From contig OY821519.1 of NCBI GenBank assembly GCA_963682025.1, positions 103,426,480 to 103,490,479 on the forward strand: 64,000 bases of DNA. The letters are read 5' to 3'. The stretch comes from Cordilura impudica. Lineage: Eukaryota > Arthropoda > Insecta > Diptera > Scathophagidae. Below, in pieces: positions 1 to 10,917 of the stretch (positions are counted from its first letter, which is position 1; the number at the start of each line of letters is the position of its first letter). The position numbers and the translations under genes are program-made. The notes below the pieces were generated by a model that was not told the DNA's origin, did no database searches, and worked only from the letters and a program-made list of their open reading frames with translations.

Positions 1-730
1 AAATATTTGACCTAGACCCATCTTTAATTATACCGATCGAATCAGAATCACTATCTGATTCGATTTAACGATGTCCGTCCGTCCGTCCGTCCGTCCGTCT
101 GTGTGTCCATGTAAAGCTTGTAATCAAACTGCAGGTCGCAAATATGAATATATTTCGATGAAATTTGGTATACAAGCTTTTATTGGCCATAAAATGAATG
201 CTCAATAGCGTTCATGTTCAGACCTAGCCCCCATACAAATGACCCCTATGAAATCGATATAAATTGCCATAAGATCCAAATTATCATATAAATCTTAGTC
301 AAATTGGGTTTGTATGTATTTATTACATCCATTAATCAGTAGTCCAATAATGATCCCTATGGGACAACTCTTAGTCATAGGCCTCATATAGAGCTGCTTC
401 CCGATCTTCACTTAAATCTATCAAAAACAAAAATATTGCACTGATTCTTCTCAAATTTTGTTTGTATATATTTTTGCAAAATACAAGAGACCTTACCAAA
501 CATGGTCAGGATCGGTCCATTTTTGGGCCTAGTCCCCATATAGATATAGCACCCGATATGAACTTTTTCATATCTGCAGACAAAAAAATTTATAAAAATC
601 CCACTCAAATTTGGTTTATGCTTATTTTCTATGTCCAGTTAGTTAGGCCTATGGAGTAGGGTCTCTAAACGCATGGTATAGGGTATCCTATAGTCGGTGT
701 AGACCGACTATAATATTTGCTCACTTGTTA
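1..730 (+). repeat. CTATACC repeat, copy 1 (5' end outside window)
   Basis: Member of a dispersed ~820-bp non-coding family seen more than ten times here. It begins inside the element (ATTTGACCTAGACCC), has a (GTCC)n core at about 73-98, and ends with the conserved tail GGTATAGGGTATC, a GGT-TAGACC palindromic block and CTCACTTGTT. No long ORF is conserved among copies, so it is probably a non-autonomous element. Superfamily unknown. Confidence 0.8.
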
Positions 731-1175
731 TTAATGTTTTTGGCTACAGATATGAAAAACCAAATTTGAGAAAAATCTGTGCAATATTTTTCTTTTCTGA
801 TAGATTTAAGTCAAGATCGGGAGCAGCTCTATATGGGGGCTATGACTAAGAATTTTCCTATCGGGATTATTTTTGGATTACTGATTAATGGATACATTAA
901 ATATATACAAACCCAATTTGGCTAAGATCTATATAATAATTTGGATCTTATGGCAACTTATATCGACTTCAAAGGGGCCATTTGTGCGGGGAATAGGTTT
1001 GAACATGCACCAATTATCACCAGTTTCAACAGCGTTCATCCTATGGCCAATAAAGGCTTATCTACCAAATTTCATCAAAATGTATTCATATCTGGGACCT
1101 GTAGTTTGATTTAAATATTTACATGAACACGCAGACGGACGGACATTGCTAAATCGTCTCAAAAGATGATTCTGA
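731..1175 (-). repeat. CTATACC repeat, truncated inverted copy
   Basis: Reverse-oriented copy abutting the tail of the preceding copy, giving a tail-to-tail pair. It carries the reversed body (AAGATCGGGAGCAGCTC, GGATCTTATGGCAACTTAT) and a short reversed core (GACGGACGGAC). It has an internal deletion near 755, where the GATATGAAAAA and ACCAAATTTGAG segments are joined directly, and it lacks the TATACCCTATACC end. Confidence 0.7.
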
Positions 1176-2788
1176 GTCGATCACTTGTATTGTGTACTTA
1201 TAGGGCTGTTTAAATTACCGTAATTTGAAATTTTTTTTGATTAATTTCATTACAATTAAAAAAGTGTTCTACCCGTGTATTGTCACGGGTGCAAAAGTAC
1301 ACATAGAGTTAAGGAGGACACTTTCACCTTTCTCTGGGTGGTATATGTTTCTTGTTCACTTTGTGCCCTAGAAGTTCTCTTCCACTAAAGTTGATATTTG
1401 ACACAAATATGGTAGTTTAATAAATATTTCGAACACCTCTAATATTAAACGGTTATCCCACCATCCTTGTAAGAAGGAGCGCAGGTCATTTTCGACGACA
1501 ACTTGCGAGTAGTGACCATTTATTTTTGATTAAAAAAAAAACAAAAAAAATCACCTTTTTCTTAAATTAAAAAAACAGTCGAGTTTGACAGTATGCCACG
1601 TCCACAAGTAGTAATAATTTAACCTAATTTTTTTGGCTACATTAATTTGGCTATATTAGCCACAAAATGGCGTTAAAATTTATCGCCAATGAAATCAAAA
1701 TTTCAGCCACAGTGCACCGGCAAGTAGAACTATGTGAAAGTTGATCCAAGGTGTTAACTGCCAACTGGTCGAACCAAGAACCATTGTTTTCACTTGCAAT
1801 TTTCTGTATGTCAAAGAACTCTTTGGCCCTAACCAAAAATATTGTATTGCATTGGGTGGGTAGCTTATTCCACTATCATACAACCATCAAGTTTTAGTTC
1901 ACACTTATCTAGTTTACTAGGCATATATTGACGAAACGGAACAAGCTGCTCAAAACTATATGAAGATTATTTGCCAACAGTAGCAAGGAATGTCTTAAAA
2001 CAGTTTTCTGCACAATGGCAATAAGAAGCTGTACACAAAACAAGTTCGATTTAATGTTAATAATGTTTTACTTAACTTTGCTGAGCAGCTATAATTTATA
2101 ATTCAACCAAGAATTGAATAAAATCGAAATTAATTTATACTCTAAAAATGCTTATAAAGTGATTCCAAATAAAGTGGGAAAGTGTAACAATGGAAAGAAC
2201 AACATTGGCTACAGTTATAAGCAAAACACAACTATCATTGGGCAACCTTAAAAGGGTTGACTGTTACAGTGGGTACTAAGCAGCTCGAGTGCGCACATCT
2301 AGCTTGTGTTACTGTAACCACAACGTTCGCAGTACAATATAAACAGTGTTAATCGTTGTATTATTCTGTGTGTAATATGATCTTTTTTATATTTCGATAT
2401 CCAAAATGTTGTAGGTAATTACGAATATGATTTATGCTACAAAGCCATCAATACCCATTAATATGATTTCACCAACAACTAAAGCACGTGGAGAATTGCT
2501 AAAAGGAACTATTGAATGAAAATATTGGGAGATTTTATTTGTGTCCTTAGAGAAGAATCAAAACTTGAAGTTCACAGTAGAAAAAGCAAAGCCGATATCA
2601 TTTTTAGATCACTTATTCAATTTTGTAAAACTTATGCCGTCTTCTTTTTTATATATTCTAAATTAAGGAAAACCTTATCTTATACATCAATCAAGAGGTC
2701 TCAAAGTCGATCCCTCGTAAATCACAAAAAATTGCAGCCAATGCCTTCTTTCAGGTCATAGTGTGAGAATATTTCCCCATTGTCCCCC
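1176..2788. other. No gene recognised; AT-rich
   Basis: Only short spurious ORFs. A small perfect hairpin (CCCGTG, 6-base loop, CACGGG) lies near 1272-1290. The segment at about 2640-2710 resembles, in reverse complement, sequence at about 3645-3715 on the other side of the CTATACC repeat. No transposase or host protein similarity was recognised. Confidence 0.5.
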
Positions 2789-3576
2789 TTTTTATACCCT
2801 ATACCACTATGTGGTTTGGGTATAATGACTTTGTGGTGCTGTTTGTAACAACCAAAAATATTTGACCTACACCCATCTTTAATTATACCGATCGAATCAG
2901 AATCACTATCTGATACGATTTAACGATGTCCGTCCGTCTGTGTGTCCATTGAAAGCTTGTAATCAAACTGCAGGTCGCGAATATGAATATATTTTGATGA
3001 AATTTGGTATTTGATCTTCCGTCGGCCATGGGATGAACGCGGTTGAAATTGGTGAGAATCGGTCCATGTTCAGACCTAGCCCCCATACAAATGACCCTTA
3101 TGAAACCAACATGTATTGCCATAAGATTCAAATTATCATACAAATCTTAGTCAAATTGGGTTTGTATGTATATATTATATCCAATAATCAGTAGTCCAAA
3201 AATGATCCCTATTGGACAACTCTTAGCCATAGGCCCCATATAGAGCTGCTTCCCGATCTTCACTTAAATCTGTCAAAAAAGAAAAATATTGCACTGATTC
3301 TCAAATTTTGTTTGTATATATTTTTGCAAAATACAAGAGACTTTACCAAACATGGTCAGGATCGGTCCATTTTTGTGCCTAGTCCCTATATAGATATATC
3401 ATTCGATATGAACTTTTGCATATCTTCAGCCAAAAAAATTTATAAAAATACAACTCAAATTTGGTTTATGCTTATTTTCTATATCCAGTTAGTTGGTCCT
3501 AAGAGATAGGGTCTCTAAACGCATGGTATAGGGTATCGTATAGTGGATCTAGACCGACTATAATCTTCTTACTTGT
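2789..3576 (+). repeat. CTATACC repeat, near full length
   Basis: Starts TTTTTATACCCTATACCAC and ends GACCGACTATAATCTTCTTACTTGT. The core microsatellite is short (about three GTCC units at 2927-2938). The subterminal inverted pair TATACCCTATACCAC / ATGGTATAGGGTATCG is intact. Confidence 0.85.
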
Positions 3577-5099
3577 TTTTAGCATTTTCACTCTATAACT
3601 TTAAAGAGGATAATAATCAAATTTTTTTGCATTTTATTCACACATCACTTTGAGACTTTCGTTTGATGTATAAGACAAGGTTGCTCTTAGTTCAGAATAT
3701 ATAAAAAAATAAACTTTTTGAAAAAAGTCAAATAAAATGCGACATTTTTTGTCAGAAATGAAATGACATTATTTAACAAAAATTACTAAGCTAAATACAA
3801 ATTCGCATTTCTTATCAAAACCACGTATCTTAACTTTATTAAGAATAAAATCAACATTGAGTGATGGATTTGCATATTTTCAGTATAACATAATGATTTA
3901 GCAATAAAAAAGTCATGTTCTGCCTTTTTCGCTTAATAGCTTTGAAAAAATTAAGATGTTTCAAAAAAATTCTTATTTCCCATCTACATCATTTTAGTGA
4001 TTGAGTTAGAAATTAAATATTTTTACCTTAAATGAAGCAAAAAGAGTGACACAATTGTTTCAAAACTTGATCTATATTCTGCATGACAGGTTATGCAGCC
4101 AAAACCAAAATGCAATAAGAAGCCAAGCATAAAAAATATTTTACATAATGTCATTCTGAACAGCTCCGAAATTGTTGAGTATATAAAAAAATATATATCA
4201 GCATAACTTAGAGATAAAAATAAGTTGAAAATTTTCGGTGTTCTAAAATTATCAATTTTTTTCCTAAGTTATGACAAATTCAGTGGAGCATCCTCTTCAA
4301 AAATCCCAAATTTTAGAAAATATATTTTTAAAAAAAATTTACCCAAAGCAAAATTAATTTCGTTTGTTTTTGGTTTTAGAAGAACATAACCCATCACAAA
4401 AAAAAAAAAAATGGGATGTCTGCTGTCACAAAAAAAAAATTCATTTTGTTGCAAATTGATTTCAAATAAATCAGTCATGATATATTTTCCGTTTATTATT
4501 TTGTTTATTATTAATATAAACTGTTACGCTTCATTCTACTTCACATCGCGTAAACAATATTATCTTCTAAATTTTTGTTGCCCTTTAATGGGTTACAAAT
4601 TTCATGGCTGCATTAAATAATAAATATTTTTGTTTTGTTTTTATAAACAATAAAAAATATAGAAGTATACATAACTATATTGTGTTTATGTTTTGTATAG
4701 GAAAGTTTGGAATAAAAAATTAATATGTAGTAGGAAGTTTTCAAAGTTCAAAGTTTTTTATTTGTTGTTGTTTTTCTGATTTTATGTGAACTTAGTGGTA
4801 CCGTATGCTCATAATTACAGTTATTTCAGAACGGTTGGTATGAAAAAGAAAAACACAAAAAATACAACAAAACGAAAACTTTTTAAACGGTGTTATGAAA
4901 AAGCTAACGAAAACATAAAGAAAAAACTTTTATTTGATGTTTGATTAAATTTTTTGTTATTATACTAAATGGTTTGAGAGTTATGAAGTATCAAAGCGTT
5001 TCTTTATAATTTACAGTAAATACATTATTATAAAATTTTCTTATTAATTTTATATTTAAATTAACGTTGCCTGAATTGCAGAAGCATATTTTTTTCATA
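3577..5099. other. No gene recognised; very AT-rich
   Basis: Poly-A/T rich DNA without a convincing coding region; the overlapping short ORFs on both strands around 4269-4620 are low-complexity. About 3645-3715 mirrors the left flank of the preceding repeat. Confidence 0.45.
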
Positions 5100-5141
5100 C
5101 AATTCGAAAAGTAGGAAGTACAATGCCACACAACTGATTTA
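5100..5141 (+). pseudogene. piggyBac transposase fragment, left of Helitron
   Basis: A short frame reads RKVGSTMPHN, a stop, then FI. It resembles the piggyBac block before the third catalytic aspartate (ST-HH-N). Deleting the Helitron 5142-10556 at its A^T junction puts it in frame with SNKPDIIGFYNKTK at 10557 onward, which is the next part of that block. Too short to identify alone; the case rests on the junction. Confidence 0.4.
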
Positions 5142-5707
5142 TCGTATATACAAAAATGGAGTTTTGTATGTTTGTTTGTACGTTTGTACGTTTGTGGTTT
5201 ATAGGAGGCTACAGCACTGGACCGATCGTCTTGAAATTTTTACAGTAGGTAACTGGCTATCTGGAAGGAAAAATAGGTTATATATTTTTTTTTTTTTGGA
5301 TCTTACAAGAGGTCGTGGCTCCACCCATATAAAGTGAATTTGTAACATCTAATTTTAACATATAATATATGGAGTACTACGACAGCAAGAGTTCTGAAAC
5401 AATAGACATGTTCATTAGGGTGGCCCTTCTTATATGGAGGGGAAAAAAGTGTTCGAATTTTAAGTCTCACCCCCCTAGAAATATGCGAGTAGCAAAAAAC
5501 CGGAGAAATACAAAGTTTTGGGTCAATCAAAAAAAAAAAAAAAATAGAGGTGCCTCAACCCGACTGAAAATTTCAAGTGTGCTTATATGGGGAAAATATG
5601 ACTTTTTTCATATTTTACGAAAATTTCGTTCTATGGTTTAATTTTTTCGATAAGTTGTCATATCGATCGATTTCAATACTAAATTATCTCTTCAAAAAGT
5701 TAAATAA

Positions 5708-6443
5708 CCTTTTGGACTTGGGGTCACATATGACCCCAAATAATTCAAATATTTTGTAAGTGCTGTGGAATTTTTAGATGTGACGATCAAAATATAATAA
5801 CCAAATGTGCAAGACTTTCATGCTAAAAATTTTGAATAAATCGAACAGCGCTAACCCATTCCTTGCCGAGGCCAAACTTTGGATTTTGGCATATTTAAAA
5901 AAATTAATTTTTCTATTAAACTAGATGAAATCCTTACGATGGGTTGGGTAAAAAAATTGTGCTACATTTTACTGATTTTTATAAAACTAGATGAAACGCT
6001 TACTATGGGTTAGTAAATAAAATGGTGCTACATTTTACAGATTTTTATGATTTGATGATTATGATGATTCTATAATTTGACGTCATTAGCCCATTTAGTG
6101 TTGGACGATTAAGTCAAATAATACAAATATTTTGCAAATGCTGCTGAATTTTCGATCATTTTAACCCTAACAGCGCATAAGGGAAAGTTTTCGTAAAATA
6201 CAGCACAATTTTATTTCCCAACCCATCTAGTTTACTAGAACAATTAATTTTTTTTAATATGCCAAAATTAAAAGTTTGGCCTCTGCAAGGAATGGGTTAA
6301 CGTTGTTCGATTTATTCCAATTTTTTTACATGAAAGTCTTGCACATTTGGTTATTATATTTTGATCGTCATATCTAAAAATTCCACAGCACTTACAAAAT
6401 ATTTGAATTATTTGGGGTCATATGTGACCCCAAGTCCAAAAGG
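5708..6443. mobile_element. Inner foldback MITE with CCTTTTGGAC termini
   Basis: 736 bp. The terminal arms (about 250 bp each) are almost identical inverted copies beginning CCTTTTGGACTTGGGGTC. Each arm carries a near-palindrome GGGGTCACATATGACCCC. The centre (5920-6050) contains a degenerate direct repeat of an AAACTAGATGAAA..ATTTTAC.GATTTTT unit. No coding capacity. It sits just inside the left arm of the larger foldback. Confidence 0.75.
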
Positions 6444-6741
6444 GATAATGGTGTCATATTATTTTTTCCGTAACCCTAGGCTATTAAGATTATAACATAT
6501 CATAAGATAATAACATTTAAAATTAGAAAACTGATACATTTTTGATACAAATTATTTAGAAGGAGTGCATTTACTGAATATTTCACAAAAACTCAGTTTT
6601 CTCGAAATCCGCAAAAACAAATCCGACAAAGGAATTTACTTAAAAAAATGCACACAGTCAATCTCTTGCATATATATGACAAAACCTTAAAGTCACAGAT
6701 CAATTTTTTGGAATTTTGTTTAAGAAAATTTTTTAAAACCT

Positions 6742-7565
6742 AAACAAGTAAGAAAATTATAGTCGGTCTAGACCGACTATACGATACCCTATACCATGCC
6801 CTATCTCTTAGGCCCAACTAACTGGATATAGAAAATAAGCAAAAACCAAATTTGAGTCTGATTTTTATTAATTTTTTGGCTGAAGATATGGAAAAGTTCA
6901 TATCGGATGCTATATCTATATGGGGACTAGGTCCAAAAATGGACCGATCTTGATTATGTTTGCTAAAGTCCCTTGTATTTTGCAAAAATATATACAAACA
7001 AAATCTGAGAAGAATCAGTGCAATATTTTTGTTTTTTAATACATTTAAGTGAAGATCGGGAAGCAGCTCTATATGGAGCCAAAGGGATCATTTTTGAACT
7101 ACTCATTAATGGACGTAATGAACGCATACAAAACCCAATTTGAGTAAGATCTATATGACAATATGGATCTTATGGCAATTTATGTCGATTTCATAGGGGT
7201 AATTTGTATGGGGGCTAGGTCTGAACATGGACCGATTCTGACCAATTTCAACAGCGTTCATTCCATGGCAGATAAAAGCTTATATACCAAATTTCATCGA
7301 AATATATTCATATTTGCGACCTGCAGTTTGATTACAAGCTTTACATGGACACACAGACGGACGGACGGACGGACGGACTGACGGACTGACGGACGGACGG
7401 ACGGACATTGTTAAATCAACTCAGAAAGTGATTCTCATTCGATCGGTATAATTAAAGATGGGTCTAGGTTAAATATTTTTGGTTGTTACAAACAGCAGCA
7501 CAAAGTCATTATTCCCAAACCACATAGTGGTATAGGGTATAAAACCCACATAGTGGTATAGGGAA
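6742..7565 (-). repeat. CTATACC repeat, full-length, nested in foldback
   Basis: Reads AACAAGTAAGAAAATTATAG, the palindrome around GGTCTAGACC, the body, a GGAC-rich core (7350-7406), and ends GTGGTATAGGGTATAAAA at about 7544. The last ~25 bp are then repeated (CCACATAGTGGTATAGGGAATAAAA), a small duplication of the terminus. Confidence 0.85.
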
Positions 7566-8329
7566 TAAAAAGTTTTCAAAATTTTATCAAAAAAATTTTC
7601 CATTTTTGGTTTCTGCGCAATATGTTAAAAACGCAGTAATTTAACAATACTGCATGTCTGAGAGCTCATAGGTATGGAGACCAAAAAAAATTATGGCGTT
7701 AATCACTTTCTTAAAGTTGAAAAAATTTTCGTCAAATTTCAAATTTTTTTTTGGCACACAAGTGGTCTGGGGCATTTCTTATATCTTAGCCAGTTTTTTT
7801 TTTATCGATTTTGAAGTTATATAGGTTTTTAAGAGATAATTAGTTTTGAAATCAATTCATAGAACAGCTTGTCGAAAAATATAAACTATAGAACGAAATT
7901 TTCGTAAAATCAAAAAAGTCATATTTTCCCATATAAACACACTTGAAATTTTTTTTTTTTTTTTTTGATTGACCCAAAACTTTGCATTTCTCGGTTTTTT
8001 GCCATTCGAATATTTCTAGGGGGCTAAATCGAGTGTTTAAACACCCTTTTTATTAAGGGCCACCCTAATGTATATATTAAACAAATTTGAAGAATTACGA
8101 AAAAAAATAGGCGGGATCGGACCAGTGGACATGGCGCCACCATACAAAGTAAATATGTATGCCATATAACTAGAGTACTATGATAGATAAAGTGTTGGAA
8201 CGTAGTCAGTAGTCGGACAAAAAATGGGCGATATCGGACCTATAAAAATATCAAGTACTATGAAAATGACCGACTGGAAACTTTTGACAAGTACATTAAT
8301 TACCTATGTGAGTAGTCGTGAAATATATA

Positions 8330-8945
8330 GGCGGAATCACCAAAATCAAAAAAGTCGCCAAAACCTAAAATCGCGAAAAACAAAAATCATCAAAATCTTA
8401 AATTGAAAAAAATCGCCCATATCAAAAATTACAAAGAACGAAAATCGTCAATGTCAAAAATCGACAAAGCCGAAAATCGCAAATAACAACAAGCGCAAAA
8501 ACAAAAATCACCAAAAACAAAAATTGCTAGAACCGAAAGTCGCGAATAAGACATTATCAAAAAAACAAGGATTGCCAAAATTAAAAATCGCCAAAACTTA
8601 AAATCGCGAATAACAAAAATCGTCAAATGAAAAATCGCCAAAACCAAAACTCAAAGAAAACAAAAAACGCTAAAGCCAAAAATCGATAAAATTTAAAAAT
8701 CGGTAAAGTTAAAAAATCCCTAAAATCAAAAATCGCCAAAATAAAAAACGCAACATATGAAAATCTCCAAAATCAAAGATAGCAACAAAAAAAACCAAAG
8801 TCAATAACAAAAATCGAATAACAAAAATCGCCAAAAACAAAAATTGCCGAAACCGAAAATCGCGAAAAAAAAAATAATCGCCAAAGTCAAGAATTGCCAA
8901 AATCTGAAATCGCAAAAACAAAAATCGATTAAAATCGCCAAATCT
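8330..8945. repeat. Degenerate AAAATCGCCAAAAC minisatellite, tract 1
   Basis: Dozens of imperfect 10-14 bp units of AAAATCGCCAAAAC / AAAAATCGCG type. The long Phe/Leu/Asp-rich reverse-strand frames here come from the repeat and are not genes. The tract lies in a ~780-bp block that is repeated at 9149-9870. Confidence 0.85.
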
Positions 8946-9080
8946 AAATTAAATGGGTTTCTAAAAAATGTATTCCCAGTATATTTCGGTTTCGATTGTT
9001 GCAGCGAAGCGTTACTACATATATAAAAGTGAAAATTTGTGGGTTTGACATTAATAGGTGGCTAAACCATATGACCGACA

Positions 9081-9148
9081 AAATTGGGATAAAGCGGTAG
9101 AACAAAACATCGGTCACAAGAAATCGCCTAGCCTATTATTATTATAGA
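9081..9148 (-). mobile_element. HelC Helitron 5'-end fragment
   Basis: The reverse complement starts TCTATAATAATAATAGGC and continues with GATTTCTTGTGACCGATG, matching the 5' ends at 44625 and 62948. It sits exactly at the junction between the two duplicated minisatellite blocks. Confidence 0.65.
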
Positions 9149-9164
9149 TGTGAGTAGTCGTGTA

Positions 9165-9725
9165 ATATATGGGCGGAATCACCAAAATCAAAAAAATCGC
9201 CAAAACCGAAAATTGCGAAAAACAAAAATCGCCAAAATCTTAAATCGTCAAAGTCAAAAATCGACAAAACCGAAAATCGCAAATAACAAAAATCGCAAAA
9301 ACAAAAATCACCAAAAACAAAATTTGCTAGAACCGATTGTCGCGGATAAGAATTTGGCAAACAAACAAGGATCGCCAAAATGAAAAATCGCCAAAACTGA
9401 AAATCTCGAATAACAAAAATCGTCAAATAAAAAATCGCCAAACCAAAAACCACAGAAAGCAAAAAACGCTGAAGCGTTAAAAACGCTAAAGTTAAAAATC
9501 CATAAAATCAAAAATTGCCAAAATAAAGAAACGCAACAAATGAAATTCTCAAAATCAAATATTGCAACAAAAAAAAGCCAAAGTCAATAACAAAAATCGA
9601 ATAACAAAAATCGGCAAAATCAAAAATTGCCGAAACCGAAAATCGCGAAAAACAATAATCGCCAAAGCCAAAAATCGCCAAAATCTGAAAACGCAAAAAC
9701 AAAAATCGATTAAAAATCGCCAAAT
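9165..9725. repeat. Degenerate AAAATCGCCAAAAC minisatellite, tract 2
   Basis: Second copy of the tract at 8330-8945, with matching flanks: TGAGTAGTCGTG.AATATAT before and CTAAAAAATGTATTCC then TTTCGATTGTTGCA.CGAAGC after. This indicates segmental duplication of about 780 bp rather than independent repeat growth. Confidence 0.85.
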
Positions 9726-10556
9726 ATAAATAAAATGAATTTCTAAAAAATGTATTCCTAGTTTATTTTGGTTTCGATTGTTGCATCGAAGCGTTACTAC
9801 ATATATAAAAGTGAAAATTTGTGGGTTGGACATTAATAGGTGGCTAAGCCATACGACCGATCTTCTTGATGTTTTCACAATGTGTAAGTTTGTATCAGGA
9901 AAGTAAAATAGGGATTTTTTAAATATATGAAGTGGGCGTGGCACCTCCCATACATAAAATATTTTTAACATCATATATCTGGAGTACTGAAACTTTATAG
10001 GAGTATAGTACATAAATTAGTAATGTAAGAAGTCGGGCTAAAAATGGGCGGAATAAAACTAGAGGGCGTGGCACCCCCCATAGCACTATGACGGCCATAG
10101 TCTTGAAACTTTCTACACGTCAATTGGTAGTTAATGGGCAGGATTGGGTTGGTGGGCGTGGCACCTCCCACACAAAAAAATTATAGCGTACCCAGTCGTG
10201 CTTCGCTACGATTTACGGTGAATATCAAACTTTTTTCTAATAGGTGTGTCCTATGTCGATTCCACGAATTAAGTATAATACCAATAGAACCCAAAACATG
10301 AAAAATTTTTTGTTAATTTTTTTTAATTCAGTGTTCTTTACGTTAAAGAAATACATTATATTGGAAGAATAAATGATGAATAAATGCTGATTTTTTTGTT
10401 TTCATCGGGGATCACGGTCTACAGCACACCATTCCTCTTTCTGTCATAGTTCGCATCCCCATACACTTACAATACGTTCGTTATTTTTTAACTAACAACA
10501 AAAATATTCAGTAGAAATAAGTTATATGGCAAAATAACGTTTGCCGGGTCAGCTAG

Positions 10557-10870
10557 TCAGTAATAAACCAGATATTATTGGATTTTATAATAAAACGAAA
10601 TTTGGCGTAGACACATTTGATCAAATGTCCATCATCATTGGTTGCGGTTGAAGAACTCTCAGTTAGCCGATCGCATATTTGTATTGCTGACAGTAATTAT
10701 TACGTTATTTATAATCATAATTTGCACAGAAATAATGCAAAACCGATTATTGGAAAGGAATTTGTTAGCATACTTCAAGAGCAGATTCATTCAACTTGGC
10801 TTGAGCATCTGGTACAACAACCCACCTTACAACGCTCACTGAAATAAATGATATCAGAAATATTAAATAT
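10557..10870 (+). pseudogene. piggyBac transposase C-terminal fragment
   Basis: The frame begins SNKPDIIGFYNKTKFGVDTF and continues DQM, the piggyBac block carrying the third catalytic aspartate (GVDT-DQM). After a frameshift, YVIYNHNLHRNNAKPI and LLAYFKSRFIQLGL-like stretches match the usual sequence downstream of that block. It starts immediately after the Helitron end at 10556, so the Helitron split this gene. The remainder is cut off by the CACTGTG element at 10918. Confidence 0.7.
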
Positions 10871-10917
10871 AAAGAACACCGAGCATGTTTCTGTATGTGA
10901 TGAAATAACGACAAATA

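Larger units (their letters stand above)
5413..8070. mobile_element. Foldback DNA element with CATTAGGGTGGCCC termini
   Basis: Left end CATTAGGGTGGCCCTT and right end AAGGGCCACCCTAATG are exact inverted repeats. The inverted similarity continues about 290 bp inward on each side (5413-5705 against about 7790-8070), including the stretch near GAACGAAATTTTCGTAAAA and a poly-A block. No transposase is recognisable inside, so it is non-autonomous. Interior DNA holds a second foldback (5708-6443) and a CTATACC repeat (6742-7565). Starting with CA and containing GGTGGCCC recalls P-superfamily ends, but flanking 8-mers agree at only 5 of 8 positions, so the superfamily is open. Confidence 0.7.
5142..10556 (+). 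mobile_element. Helitron (HelB family), extensively invaded
   Basis: The 5' end TCGTATATACAAAAATGG begins with TC after host A. The 3' end TTTGCCGGGTCAGCTAG has the CTAG terminus followed by host T, as expected for Helitron insertion at A^T without target duplication. Body segments (5160-5412, 8071-8340, 9800-10200) carry repeated GGGCGTGGCACC / GAGTACTATG blocks shared with the Helitrons at 19517 and 50939. No Rep or helicase coding was seen. It hosts a foldback element, two minisatellite tracts and a HelC fragment. Two internal 5'-end-like motifs (CTACATATATAAAAGTG, near 9015 and 9797) suggest tandem or rearranged Helitron units, so the outer boundaries may join separate copies. Confidence 0.6.

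Noticed and set aside
8429..10013. Several 60-150 aa reverse-strand ORFs rich in Phe, Leu, Asp
   Set aside because: They are translations of the AAAATCGCC minisatellite; the same pattern appears in more than one frame and has no domain.
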